Source of the DNA: an uncultured Oscillospiraceae bacterium
GTDB taxonomy: Bacteria > Bacillota > Clostridia > Oscillospirales > Oscillospiraceae
NCBI GenBank assembly: GCA_910579725.1
Contig: CAJTUD010000031.1
Location: forward strand, 1-30,700
Length of the DNA: 30,700 nt
Direction of reading: 5' to 3'
Below the pieces are notes generated by a model. It was not told where the DNA came from and did no database searches. It saw only the letters and a list, made by a program, of their open reading frames with translations. Positions 1-8,187 of this stretch are shown here, one piece after another (position 1 is the stretch's first letter; each line of letters starts with the position of its first letter). A program made the position numbers and the translations under genes.

Positions 1-573
1 ACGGGAGGTGATATTGAAGATGGCAGCGGTCTCGGAGTTCAGGCCCAGCTCCTTGTAGTTGGTCAGCTTGGCCTTGGAGGCGTTATAGGAGACAAAGTCG
101 GGCTTGAAGTTCTTCAGCTCCTCCTCGGTGGGGGCGATGAACATGTTCTTGACGAAATGAGCCTGCCAGGCCACTTCCATGATGAAGCGGATGGCCATGC
201 GGGAGTCGGGATTGGTGCCGCAGAAGACGTCCATCACATAGAGCTTCTTGTCAGAAAGCTCCTTGATGGCCAGCTCCTTGCAGGTGTTCCAGGCCTCCTG
301 AGAGGCGGGCTTGTTGTCGTTCTTGAACTCCTCGGAGGTCCACCACACGGTGTCCTTGGAGTTCTCGTCCATGACAATGAACTTGTCCTTGGGAGAGCGG
401 CCGGTGTAGATGCCGGTCATGACGTTGACCGCGTCCAGCTCGGTCAGCTGTCCCTTCTCAAAGCCCTCCAGAGCGGGGTCCATCTCCGCCTGAAAGAGCT
501 CCTCGTAGGTGGGATTGTATACGACTTCCTTAATGCCGGTAATGCCGTACTGTTCCAATCCGTAAGTTTCCAT
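1..573 (-). CDS. pckA: Phosphoenolpyruvate carboxykinase (ATP), N-terminal part, runs off the window
   Basis: The first 191 codons are present and the gene continues beyond base 1. The enzyme interconverts oxaloacetate + ATP and PEP + CO2 + ADP in the cytoplasm. In anaerobic clostridia it often runs towards oxaloacetate, although direction cannot be read from sequence. The product starts METYGLEQYGI and contains TGRSPKDKFIV (substrate-binding region of ATP-type PEPCK), then VWW and, further on, DVFCGTNPDSRMAIRFI, all typical of the ATP-dependent family. The kinase P-loop lies outside the window. The ATG at 573-571 is preceded by AAGGAGG at good spacing. A sigma-A-like promoter sits about 55 bases upstream, so the gene looks like the first of its unit. 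Identification is firm; the 3' end is unseen. Confidence 0.95.
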   Translation of the reverse strand, partial: METYGLEQYGITGIKEVVYNPTYEELFQAEMDPALEGFEKGQLTELDAVNVMTGIYTGRSPKDKFIVMDENSKDTVWWTSEEFKNDNKPASQEAWNTCKELAIKELSDKKLYVMDVFCGTNPDSRMAIRFIMEVAWQAHFVKNMFIAPTEEELKNFKPDFVSYNASKAKLTNYKELGLNSETAAIFNITSR

Positions 574-623
574 AGATATGTTCCTCCTTGTGGAAAAGTT
601 GGTATTCATTTAGGACTTGCTCT

Positions 624-652
624 ATTTTACCCTCTTTTCCGCAGAAAGGCAA
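624..652 (-). promoter_or_regulatory. Predicted sigma-A promoter of pckA
   Basis: Read on the minus strand there is TTGCCT, a 17-base spacer and TAAAAT. The start codon of pckA lies about 50 bases downstream. The -10 matches 5 of 6 and the -35 matches 4 of 6 consensus bases. No operator repeat is evident nearby. Confidence 0.55.
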
Positions 653-745
653 GAGAGAAGTGAACACAAATCGTGGAAATGGGCAAAATCCTTAAACCGG
701 ACACCGGAGAGGACGCTACAATTGGGCAAATTGAAGAACAGAGCG

Positions 746-790
746 GCGCTCCCGTGATGTGTTTTCTCTGAAAACACATCACGGGAGCGC
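746..790. terminator. Perfect 20-bp hairpin (terminator-like, no U-tract)
   Basis: Bases 746-765 and 771-790 are perfect inverted complements around the loop CTCTG. The stem ends in TTTT/AAAA next to the loop. Neither strand has a run of T after the stem, so this is not a canonical intrinsic terminator. It lies between the end of the sigma-factor operon and the pckA promoter, in a 433-base stretch with no credible gene. It may insulate the two minus-strand units or be a repeat in its own right. Confidence 0.4.
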
Positions 791-843
791 TGTGCGTCGG
801 TCCGCTGCGTCTGCCTCTCCGATAGCCGGCAGCGAAAACGGCC

Positions 844-993
844 CCCTCTGAGAACCTGTATTCACAACCGTTGAACGCTGTCTGGCCAGTCTTTTTCCCG
901 CCATACTGTGTCGCTTTTCCTTGATCCTCGTCCATCCAGCATTCCCCGATTATGAATACAGGTTCTGAGGCTTGTAAGCAAGTTCTCAGAGGG
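844..993. repeat. MITE-like element with long imperfect inverted repeats
   Basis: Bases 844-855 (CCCTCTGAGAAC) are exactly complementary to 982-993. Inside them, 851-870 pairs with 947-966 in 18 of 20 positions around AGAACCTGTATTCA. AAAACGGC near 835-842 and GCCGTTTT near 1000-1007 extend the symmetry outwards. The right side carries a second partial copy of the AGAAC motif, so the arms look partly duplicated. The core of about 75 bases has no supported gene; a 102-aa minus-strand reading frame crosses it without an RBS. The structure suggests a small non-autonomous element or dispersed palindromic repeat. Copy number is unknown. Confidence 0.45.
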
Positions 994-1006
994 CTACGCG
1001 CCGTTT

Positions 1007-1666
1007 TTACAGCGCCTCCTGCCGCGCCCGCTCCACCGCGCTGACTTTCCTCCAGCGCAGCACCAGCAGCAGCAGACCCAGCAGCACAAAGCCTGCGCCC
1101 GCGCCGGAGAAAATCCGGACAGTAGTGAAGCTCCGGGGCTCCACCATCAGCAGCGTGCCCAGGCTCTCGATCTCCTGGTCTGTGAGCTCGTAGTAGTCCC
1201 GCATTTCGTCCCGGAACATTCCGGCCAGCTCCTCGTTCATTTCCGACACCCGGCAGTCCAGAATCAGCTCCGCCGTGGGAGCCGCTCCGCCGTTGAAATA
1301 GCCGTAGGTCTGATCCACCAGATCGTTGGCCGCCGAGGCGGAGGTGCTGCCTACGGACAGACCGGCAAATCCATCTCCGCAGGGCATCACATAGAAGCGC
1401 CGGGAGGTCTTTTTCGGCGTGACGGAGTTGTTGGACGTGTTCTCTGTCCAGGTCTGCTCAATGGCAAAGGTGTCCAGCAGGAAGGGCACCTGCCCCTCCA
1501 CATGGTCCCCCGCCGCGATCTCCACATCTCCCATCATCACATCTTCAAAGTTTTTGGCTTCCTTGAAGGAGACCAGGGTGTCGGGGACAGAGGTGACAAG
1601 GAGAAAAACTCCAATGGCGGCCAGAATCAGACCGCCCCGGCTGATCTTTCTGAAAAAACTGCTCAT
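1007..1666 (-). CDS. Two-TM membrane protein (DUF6709-like), last gene of the sigma operon
   Basis: This 219-aa protein has a hydrophobic helix near residues 9-27, an extracytoplasmic middle of about 160 residues and a second helix near 190-208, followed by a short basic tail. That layout places the middle domain outside the membrane. It resembles the uncharacterised DUF6709 type of Clostridia, from memory of its architecture rather than a search. The ATG overlaps the stop of the upstream lipoprotein gene (ATGA, 1663-1666), which indicates translational coupling in the operon that begins with the ECF sigma factor at 6448. No enzymatic motif is visible. A role in envelope stress sensing or response is inferred from context only. 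Confidence 0.75.
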   Translation of the reverse strand: MSSFFRKISRGGLILAAIGVFLLVTSVPDTLVSFKEAKNFEDVMMGDVEIAAGDHVEGQVPFLLDTFAIEQTWTENTSNNSVTPKKTSRRFYVMPCGDGFAGLSVGSTSASAANDLVDQTYGYFNGGAAPTAELILDCRVSEMNEELAGMFRDEMRDYYELTDQEIESLGTLLMVEPRSFTTVRIFSGAGAGFVLLGLLLLVLRWRKVSAVERARQEAL

Positions 1667-2655
1667 GACGCACTCTCCTCTGCTTCTGGTTTAAATGTTT
1701 CTGTGACGCATGTCGCGCCATCACGGGTAAAGCCGCTGATCGTACTGTCCAGACTCAGCCAGCCCCGGGAGCCGGCGGTGGTCCGGTCGCTGATAATGCC
1801 CATGTTGTTCAGCGCGAAGGTATCGGCGTTTTCCATGTCCACACCGAAGCTGGCGGAGAACAGTCCGTCCACAACGCCTGCCCAGGCGGTAATGCCCTTT
1901 ACTGCGGCATAGGTATCCATGAAGCCCTGCGCCACCAGAGCGAGATCCTCTTCGGTATAGGAACTGTCCGGCTCGACCTGCTCCGTATTGATCATGGCCA
2001 CGATCTCATCGCCCTGGGCTTCGATGACCCAGGATGTGCCGTCGGGAAATGTGCAGGTGGTGATGCTGGCGTTCAGATATGGCTTGAATCCGCCGCAGAG
2101 CATGGCGAAAAATTCCCGGTTGGTGTTGGTATCCATGACCATTTCACCGTCCCGGTTGCCCACGTGGAGCTCAAAGGTCTCCTCGCGGGTTTCCGCGCTG
2201 CCCTGCGCCACGGCTTTGGCAATCCAGTCGGGCATGTCGTGGAAGGCGGTGGAGCCGGTAGTCACCTGATCGGCCAGCGCCTCCACCATGGCGTCGTGAA
2301 TGGCGGCGGCGTAGTCCGGTGCGGAGATGACGGTGCTCACTGTCCCCCAGGCTTCCTTCCCTTCCACCGCCTGGGCGGTAACGGAAATGGAGGATCGCAC
2401 CTTGTCATAGAGCGCCTTGTAGGCCCCGCTCATCTTTCCGCCGGTTTCCGGGTCCATACCGGCAAAAAAGGTATGCAGGGGATTGTCGTCGGAGATAAAA
2501 GGCTTCAAACCCTCGTAATCTCCGTTTTTGAATGCCTCCACCAGCGTCAGGACAACTTCCTCGTCGGAGAGCTGCTTCTGGGGGGACGGCAGCTGGCAGG
2601 CGGTGAGCCCCATGCACAAAACCGCAGCCAGCAGAAGGGAAACGCATTTTTTCAA
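1663..2655 (-). CDS. Secreted lipoprotein of unknown function
   Basis: This 330-aa product starts with MKKCVSLLLAAVLCMGLTAC. It is a lipoprotein signal peptide with lipobox LTAC and the acylated Cys at position 20, so the mature protein should be anchored on the outer face of the membrane. The N-terminal part (SDEEVVLTLVEAFKNGDYEGLKPFISD) resembles the amphipathic helix-plus-loop start of NTF2-like or DUF5105-like clostridial lipoproteins, but the assignment is loose. The gene lies 39 bases downstream of the large membrane protein gene and is overlapped by the next gene. Function is unknown. The ECF sigma operon context points to an envelope role. Confidence 0.8.
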   Translation of the reverse strand: MKKCVSLLLAAVLCMGLTACQLPSPQKQLSDEEVVLTLVEAFKNGDYEGLKPFISDDNPLHTFFAGMDPETGGKMSGAYKALYDKVRSSISVTAQAVEGKEAWGTVSTVISAPDYAAAIHDAMVEALADQVTTGSTAFHDMPDWIAKAVAQGSAETREETFELHVGNRDGEMVMDTNTNREFFAMLCGGFKPYLNASITTCTFPDGTSWVIEAQGDEIVAMINTEQVEPDSSYTEEDLALVAQGFMDTYAAVKGITAWAGVVDGLFSASFGVDMENADTFALNNMGIISDRTTAGSRGWLSLDSTISGFTRDGATCVTETFKPEAEESAS

Positions 2656-2694
2656 GAAATCTCTTCCTTTCCAAATGATTTTATCTCATCCCGT

Positions 2695-4986
2695 TTACTC
2701 TTCAAACGGGTCGAGCTCCGGCAATGTAAGGGCGAACACATCCCCCAGCTCCGCCACCAGCGTGGGGTAGGCGCCGTCCGTCTGCTCCAGCAGATAGGTA
2801 ATCCGGGCAGAGAGGTAGTAGGAGTCCTGCTTCCTATCCGCGTAAAGAACCGTCAGACGGGGCTTGGCGCCGTCGCCATCCTCGAAGTAGATCACCTGCT
2901 TGAAAGCGATGTCGTACTCTTCCACGTACTGCGTCTCCATGGTTCCGTCCGCATAGGGCTCCACCCCGGAGGCGGTCAGCGCCGCAAAAGCCTCGTCCAC
3001 CACTGCCGCTGCGTTCTCTGTGGAACGGGCTATTGTTACCGACGCGTCCATACCGTGGGCGGCGGAGCGGATGGTCCGGCCGCCGTCCAGATACTCCGGC
3101 GCTTCGGAATAGGGGACATAGGCATCCACAAAGGCTTCCGCATAGTCGAACATCCCCTCCGGGGCAAGAATATAGCCCTTTCCTATAAGGGTGTATCCTT
3201 CGTCCTCCGCCAGGTGGAACATGGACTGGTAGTTTTCGCCGGTAAGCTGGCTGGCGGCCTTGGCTTCCTCAGAAATCCGGACGCTTTCAAGAATAAACAG
3301 GAGGGCGGAGGTTACGGACTCACCGTCCACCCGCTTTCCCCGATGGGCGGTGACGGAAAACAGTGTGCCGTCCCCGGAGAGGGCCACAGCCCGTTCAATG
3401 GCGTTTCCGCCGGTAAAGTATACGTTAATCAGACCATGCTGGTATTCCGAGCCGTCTGACGCCGTCATGGGAATGATAACATCCTCCTCATAGGCGTATG
3501 TAAAGGAGAAGGAGTCGAAATCCGACTTCAGTCTGTTCTCGCTGATCAGGCCGGTCAGCGCGCTGGTGGCGGCTTCCAGATTCTGGCCATGCTGAACGGA
3601 TACGGTGTACCGGAGATCCCGGTTGGGGTCGGAAAACTCACGGCCGCCGTTTGTTTCCTCGCATTGGGCGTCCATCTGGAAGGAGACGCCGTCCAGGGTG
3701 TAGGTCTCTGTGCGCTCCGGAGCCTGGGCCTCGGGTTTCACCCGGGTCTGAGCGGGATGGGAACCGCCGGGAAGATGCTCGCCCATCAGCGCTCCGCCGC
3801 CTGCCGCCGCCGCGGCTCCCAGAATCAGAGCGGCCGCCAGAGCCGCCGCAAACAGACTCCAGCGCCAGGGCACAGGGCCGGTGGGAGGCTCCATACCGGG
3901 AGCGGGGGCGAAGTTGGGAAACGCCTTGGCGATAGACGCCTTCTTCCGCTTGCCCTTGTTTGCGGAATATGTAACCTTCCAGCGCCAGTCGTTCTCTCCT
4001 TCCACCTGTAGGTCTGTCAGGGGAAACACCGCGCGGCTCAACGCGCTCCCGGACATCAGCTGGCCGCTCTGAAGGAGATTGATGGCGCGGGAGACGGAGG
4101 CCCGGGCCCGTTCCCGTTCTTCCGGACTCAGCCGGTTCCAGCGGAGAGCCTGGAGGCTGCCGTTCTTTTTGGTGAAGCGGTAGGTGTCCATCATATTCAG
4201 CTGGCTGAGATGAATCCGCCAGAGGGTTCCCCCGGACCGGGCCAGCAGCAAAAACTCCGCATCGCACAGCCGCAGCGACGGGAAGGCGGCAAACATCATT
4301 ACAAAGGCGCTGCCGATGCACCCCAGCGACGCGAACAGGGGCCACGCGGAAGTACTCCCGCCGGCTTTCCCCATCCATACGAGCAGCAGCACCAGACCGG
4401 GAACCAGCCCTACCAGCATGGACAGCGCCGCGCTCAGCCGCAGGGGCCGGGTCCAGCTCTTTTCCGACGGATAGAGCGCAATATCCGTTTCCGCCGCAGC
4501 GCCCGCCGGGACGGAAGGCAGATCCGGCGCGGCGTCGCCCCGCAGTCCGGCCAGCACTGTGGGCACCGCGCCCACCAGTGTGAACAGATACAGCATGGCC
4601 AGACCACCCCAGTAGGCCCGGTCTTCGATGGCTCCCGCCTCCCGAAGGGCGGGGACGGCCCGGAAGGCTTCCCAAATCCCGATCTCCAGAGCGGAGGAGG
4701 CGGTGATCGCCCATTCCAGCTGGTTGGCCAGGTAAGTCATAATGAGCATCAGAACGAAGGACACCGCCGCGCCGGTTTTCCCCAGTCCGCCGCTCAGCAT
4801 TTCATAGCCCTTCAGAGAACAGACCGCCATGACCAGTCCGCAAATGGAAGCCACATAGCCCATCTGCCCCACAATCACGATGCAGGCCACGCCGATCAGT
4901 GAGCCCAGAAACGCGCCGACAATTCCTGCCAGCACATTTTCCCTTTTCTTCACTTCCATTGGCGCTTCAAACTCTGTCATTCCCAT
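2695..4986 (-). CDS. Large multi-pass membrane protein with extracytoplasmic C-terminal domain
   Basis: This protein has 763 aa. Hydrophobic segments cluster in the first 240 residues (about six helices). A cytoplasmic-looking stretch of about 130 residues follows, including LSPEERERARASVSRAINLL and a basic KGKRKK patch. One further helix lies near 375-400 (alanine-rich), and the remaining C-terminal 360 residues should face outside. That C-terminal part has no motif I recognise; it contains repeated alpha/beta stretches of the type seen in PsbP/DUF1795-like lipoproteins. The RBS (GGGAGGAAT) precedes the ATG at 4986. It sits between the DUF4367 gene and the lipoprotein gene in one operon. A membrane sensor or output of the sigma system is inference. 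Confidence 0.75.
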   Translation of the reverse strand: MGMTEFEAPMEVKKRENVLAGIVGAFLGSLIGVACIVIVGQMGYVASICGLVMAVCSLKGYEMLSGGLGKTGAAVSFVLMLIMTYLANQLEWAITASSALEIGIWEAFRAVPALREAGAIEDRAYWGGLAMLYLFTLVGAVPTVLAGLRGDAAPDLPSVPAGAAAETDIALYPSEKSWTRPLRLSAALSMLVGLVPGLVLLLVWMGKAGGSTSAWPLFASLGCIGSAFVMMFAAFPSLRLCDAEFLLLARSGGTLWRIHLSQLNMMDTYRFTKKNGSLQALRWNRLSPEERERARASVSRAINLLQSGQLMSGSALSRAVFPLTDLQVEGENDWRWKVTYSANKGKRKKASIAKAFPNFAPAPGMEPPTGPVPWRWSLFAAALAAALILGAAAAAGGGALMGEHLPGGSHPAQTRVKPEAQAPERTETYTLDGVSFQMDAQCEETNGGREFSDPNRDLRYTVSVQHGQNLEAATSALTGLISENRLKSDFDSFSFTYAYEEDVIIPMTASDGSEYQHGLINVYFTGGNAIERAVALSGDGTLFSVTAHRGKRVDGESVTSALLFILESVRISEEAKAASQLTGENYQSMFHLAEDEGYTLIGKGYILAPEGMFDYAEAFVDAYVPYSEAPEYLDGGRTIRSAAHGMDASVTIARSTENAAAVVDEAFAALTASGVEPYADGTMETQYVEEYDIAFKQVIYFEDGDGAKPRLTVLYADRKQDSYYLSARITYLLEQTDGAYPTLVAELGDVFALTLPELDPFEE

Positions 4987-5010
4987 TCCTCCCTGTGATA
5001 ATATGTATTT

Positions 5011-5910
5011 TTATTGCTCTTCGTACAGCGAATCAATCATGTGCGTCAGTTCGCTGGACGTGAGGTTGCCGCTGATATAGCACTCCATGGAGCCGTCAAT
5101 CCAGAGGGCGACGAGCCGGCCGGCGTTGGTGGTCAGAAAATAGGGACGGTCTGCGGCCACGTAGACATCCGGATCCCTCTCGTCCGTCTGGAAATGGGTT
5201 TCACGCCCCGCCAGCTGCGGATCGGTCACTGTATTGCAGCCGACGATCAGCGTGTCATCCCCTCTCTGATAAAACGCGTGGAACATCAGCTCACAAGAGC
5301 TGTCATCGGCGTACAGCATCTGCTGCTCAAAGCCCTCCGGCAACCACCGGGGCAGCACCCGCTGGCTGAAGCCATAGGCCTCGACGGCCTGCTGAATATC
5401 AGCAAACTCTTTTGTCTCCGGATAGATCACATCCTCCGGCGGGGTATAGGGTATCTGGCCGGGAGCGAACTGGATGGTTTCCTCCCTGCGCTCGAAAAGA
5501 ACGCCCCACAGGTTCAGTCCCGTGGTCGCCGTGGCCGTGGTGGCGGCGGCCAGGGCCACCGCAATCAGGGCCGCGGCGGCGCACATGGACCGAAGCAGAA
5601 GCTTGCTCCGCCGCCCAGGGGGCGGAGCCGGCGTCTGCACAGACGCCGGATAATCCTCCTCCTGATCATCCGCATAGAGGGAGCGGCCGTCTGTCAGCCA
5701 GGGGGCGTACTTTTTCCGGAACCGTTCCCAGGCCCGCTCCGCCTCTCCGGCCGCGAAGCCGTCCCGCTCCGACAGAATCCGGGCGGCTTCCAGGAGCTCC
5801 TCCGGAGCGGCGCTTCCGCCGTCCGGGGAGTGAAAATCCCAGCGGAGAAATTCCTCCAGTTTGGCGCTGCTTTTGTGTATGAATTTGGATTTCCCTCCCG
5901 GTGCCGACAT
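5011..5910 (-). CDS. DUF4367-type anti-sigma / sigma-regulatory membrane protein
   Basis: This 299-aa protein has a cytoplasmic N-terminal region of about 100 residues, one membrane helix near residues 104-125 (MCAAAALIAVALAAATTATA) and an extracytoplasmic domain ending in SSELTHMIDSLYEEQ. The outer half has DUF4367 hallmarks: a YGF...LPRWLPEGFE segment and the terminal ELTHMIDSL helix. Proteins of this type are commonly encoded directly after ECF sigma factors in Firmicutes and are thought to act as anti-sigma or sigma-controlling factors. The start was placed at the ATG at 5910 because AAGGAGGG precedes it; a longer frame upstream lies inside the sigma gene. It is 43 bases from the sigma stop. 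Confidence 0.8.
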   Translation of the reverse strand: MSAPGGKSKFIHKSSAKLEEFLRWDFHSPDGGSAAPEELLEAARILSERDGFAAGEAERAWERFRKKYAPWLTDGRSLYADDQEEDYPASVQTPAPPPGRRSKLLLRSMCAAAALIAVALAAATTATATTGLNLWGVLFERREETIQFAPGQIPYTPPEDVIYPETKEFADIQQAVEAYGFSQRVLPRWLPEGFEQQMLYADDSSCELMFHAFYQRGDDTLIVGCNTVTDPQLAGRETHFQTDERDPDVYVAADRPYFLTTNAGRLVALWIDGSMECYISGNLTSSELTHMIDSLYEEQ

Positions 5911-5953
5911 TGCCGCGTCCCTCCTTTCCCATCTGTTATACCGTTTCCGGCGG

Positions 5954-6448
5954 TCAGTTCCTTTTGGACGCAAGTCTCTCCCGCAGCCGCTTTCTGGCGC
6001 GCTGCACCCGCTTTTTGCAGGCCTCCACTGAGATTCCCAGATCCTCCGCAATCTCCAGCATGGTGCAGCGGTCCAGGGCAATCCGTTTGAGCAGCTGAAA
6101 ATCCTCGCTGTCCGCAATATCGCCGAACAGAACGTCCACATTTACCGTGTCCTCCGCCTGGTCCGGCTTCTCCATGCTCTGAAACAGGCTCAGGAGATTT
6201 GCAGTCTTTGCCTGGGTGCGAAGCATGTTTCTCATTACATATTTCAATGTGCATACAATCCAGCCTCTGGGCTCGCCGCTGCGCAGCAAATCCTCCCGCT
6301 TGGCGCAGGCGATGCAGAAAGCGTCCTGAACAGCCTCCTCGGCCAGGGCGGAATTATCCAGAATCCGTTTTGCGTATGCATGGAGAGCCGGATACATCTC
6401 CTGATACAACCGCTCAACCGGCGCCTCCCACGGTTCATTGCATTTCAT
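5954..6448 (-). CDS. RNA polymerase sigma factor, ECF (sigma-70) family
   Basis: This is a 164-aa sigma factor with only regions 2 and 4. Region 2 is visible as ALAEEAVQDAFCIACAKREDL and EPRGWIVCTLKYVMRN. Region 4 is visible as the helix-turn-helix MLEIAEDLGISVEACKKRVQRARKRL. It directs RNA polymerase to promoters of its regulon, normally including its own operon. Two in-frame ATGs exist at 6454 and 6448. AGGAGA lies 1 base before the first but 7 before the second, so 6448 is chosen. It is the first gene of a five-gene minus-strand operon down to 1007. A TTGACA lies at 6510-6505 but without a convincing -10, so the operon may use an ECF-type promoter. Confidence 0.9.
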   Translation of the reverse strand: MKCNEPWEAPVERLYQEMYPALHAYAKRILDNSALAEEAVQDAFCIACAKREDLLRSGEPRGWIVCTLKYVMRNMLRTQAKTANLLSLFQSMEKPDQAEDTVNVDVLFGDIADSEDFQLLKRIALDRCTMLEIAEDLGISVEACKKRVQRARKRLRERLASKRN

Positions 6449-6559
6449 TGCCATGTCTCCTGCCAAGTTGGTATGACGGCATCTCAAACCTACCACATGA
6501 ATTATGTCAAAAGAAGGCGGTTTGGGGACAGCCCGCAGGAAAAATTTTTATCCCGCATA

Positions 6560-6599
6560 GAAAAGCGCCCCTTGCAGACCTTTGGGCCTGTGGGGCGCT
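6560..6599 (-). terminator. Intrinsic terminator of lysA
   Basis: AGCGCCCC (6564-6571) pairs with GGGGCGCT (6592-6599). On the minus strand the stem is followed by TTTTCTAT. A second, inner stem (CAGGCC / GGTCTG) is possible. It lies 11 bases beyond the lysA stop codon and separates lysA from the sigma operon downstream. Confidence 0.75.
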
Positions 6600-6609
6600 C
6601 TTTCCGATG

Positions 6610-7866
6610 TTACCACACCGCTGTGGCGAAATAATCCTCCGGAGTTTCCGCCCGGCGAATCAGTTTAACGGAGCCGTCCTCCCGCAGGAGAAGCTCGGCG
6701 GAGCGCAGCTTGCCGTTGTAGTTGTATCCCATGGCGTGGCCATGAGCCCCGGTATCGTGAATGACCAGCAGATCCCCACGCTCCACCTCCGGCAGCATGC
6801 GGTCTACAGCGAACTTGTCGCAGTTCTCACACAGGGAACCGGTCACATCGTACAGACGACGGCAGGGCGCATCCTCTTTTCCGGACACCGTGATGTGATG
6901 GTACGCGCCATAGACAGCGGGCCGCATCAGGTCGGCGGCGCAGGCGTCCACGCCTACATACTCCTTGTAGATGTGCTTGAAGTGGAGAGCCTTTGTCACC
7001 AGACAGCCGTAAGGAGCTGTCATGAACCGCCCCAGCTCGCTGCACAGACTGACGTCTCCCATGCCGGCAGGCAGCAGAATTTCCTCGAATTTCCGCCGGA
7101 CGCCTGCGCCGATCAAACTGATATCGTTGGGCTCCTCCTCCGGACGGTAGGGCACGCCGATGCCGCCGGAGAGGTTGATATATTGAATGCGGCAGCCTGT
7201 CTCCTCCTTCAGCTCCGCCGCCAGCCGGAAGAGGATGCCGGCCAGCTCGGGGTAGTAGTCGTTGGAAATGGTGTTGGAGGCCAGAAAGGCGTGGATACCG
7301 AAGGTTTTTGCCCCCTTGGCCTTCAAAAGACGGAAGGCTTCGGCAATCTGGGGACGGGTCATGCCGTACTTGGCATCGCCGGGGGTGTCCATGACTTGCA
7401 GGCCGTCCTTACCGGCCCCCAGGGTGAAAACCCCTCCGGGATTGTAGCGGCAGAAGACAGTCTCCGGAATGCGGCCGATGGACTGCTCCAGAAATTCCAC
7501 GTGGGTCAGATCATCCAGGTTGATAATGGCTCCCAGCCGATCTGCCAGCTGGTATTCCTCCGCCAAGGTGTTGTTGGAGGAGAACATGATCTCCCGGCCC
7601 CGGAAGCCGCAGCGCTCCGCCAGCATCAGTTCCGTCAGGCTGGAGCAGTCGGCCCCGCAGCCCTCGGCCCGCAGCGTTTTCAGAATGGTGGGATTAGGGG
7701 TGGCCTTGACGGCAAAATACTCCCGGAATCCGGGATTCCAGGAAAAGGCGGCGTTAAGCCGCCGGGCGTTTTCCCGTATGCCCTTTTCGTCGTAGAGGTG
7801 AAAGGGGGTGGGGTATTGTCTGACAATTTCGTCCAGCTGCTGTTTTGTTACAAACGGTGTTTTCAT
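6610..7866 (-). CDS. lysA: Diaminopimelate decarboxylase
   Basis: This 418-aa PLP enzyme makes L-lysine from meso-diaminopimelate, the last step of lysine biosynthesis. It is a fold-type III alanine racemase-like barrel. The PLP lysine is K54 in YFAVKATPNP. INLSGGIGVPYRP is the glycine-rich phosphate-binding loop, SLCSELGRF follows it, and TGSLCENCDKFA carries the conserved Cys region near the C-terminus. The usual HxHxGS motif is replaced by GIHAFLASNT, as in a clostridial subclass of the family. The start at 7866 follows GAGGT at 9 bases, and the frame opens far upstream only because the DNA is G+C-rich. It is monocistronic, bounded by a terminator at 6560-6599 and a hairpin upstream at 8055-8088. 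Confidence 0.93.
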   Translation of the reverse strand: MKTPFVTKQQLDEIVRQYPTPFHLYDEKGIRENARRLNAAFSWNPGFREYFAVKATPNPTILKTLRAEGCGADCSSLTELMLAERCGFRGREIMFSSNNTLAEEYQLADRLGAIINLDDLTHVEFLEQSIGRIPETVFCRYNPGGVFTLGAGKDGLQVMDTPGDAKYGMTRPQIAEAFRLLKAKGAKTFGIHAFLASNTISNDYYPELAGILFRLAAELKEETGCRIQYINLSGGIGVPYRPEEEPNDISLIGAGVRRKFEEILLPAGMGDVSLCSELGRFMTAPYGCLVTKALHFKHIYKEYVGVDACAADLMRPAVYGAYHHITVSGKEDAPCRRLYDVTGSLCENCDKFAVDRMLPEVERGDLLVIHDTGAHGHAMGYNYNGKLRSAELLLREDGSVKLIRRAETPEDYFATAVW

Positions 7867-8054
7867 CTGTACTGACCTCGTTTTCAGGGTTGTGAAATCT
7901 TTCGGACGGCGGTATGCATTCTCCGCTGCCCGCGCCGTCCGGAAACAGAAGGGGGGAGCCGGGAGGGGACCCCGTCCGCTTTTTGTGCCGGCCGCGGCAG
8001 GTGCGTCTGCAAGCGGCCTGAGGGGCACAGCAAATCTCGCGAAGGACAGTGGAG
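7867..8054 (-). promoter_or_regulatory. lysA 5' region with a 9-bp hairpin; no recognised lysine riboswitch
   Basis: About 190 bases precede lysA with no gene. CGGACGGCG (7903-7911) pairs with CGCCGTCCG (7933-7941), giving a hairpin that ends about 35 bases before the start codon on the minus-strand transcript. Neither the conserved lysine-box core nor a convincing -35/-10 pair could be seen. The hairpin could be an attenuator or part of the leader. Confidence 0.3.
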
Positions 8055-8088
8055 AGGCCCCCGGAGAGCGCCGTCTCTCCGGGGGCCT
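8055..8088 (-). terminator. Strong 14-bp hairpin, probable terminator of asnS-Sel1
   Basis: AGGCCCCCGGAGAG (8055-8068) is perfectly complementary to CTCTCCGGGGGCCT (8075-8088) with a 6-base loop. It lies 100 bases past the Sel1-protein stop and ahead of lysA. A T-run is missing on both strands, so termination efficiency is uncertain. Confidence 0.5.
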
Positions 8089-8187
8089 TATGCCGGGGCG
8101 AGGGGTATGGAAGCCATAACGGATTGTTTCCGGTATACCACACCGTCTCACCGCATGCAAGAGGAAATTTCTTTCCCCATCCGGAGT

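Noticed and set aside
627..935. 102-aa minus-strand reading frame
   Set aside because: It has no RBS, spans both the long hairpin and the inverted-repeat element, and has an odd composition. It is more likely a chance frame across repeats.
7867..8090. Lysine riboswitch ahead of lysA
   Set aside because: The leader has hairpins, but the conserved lysine-box core sequences are absent and no U-tract terminator adjoins the start codon.
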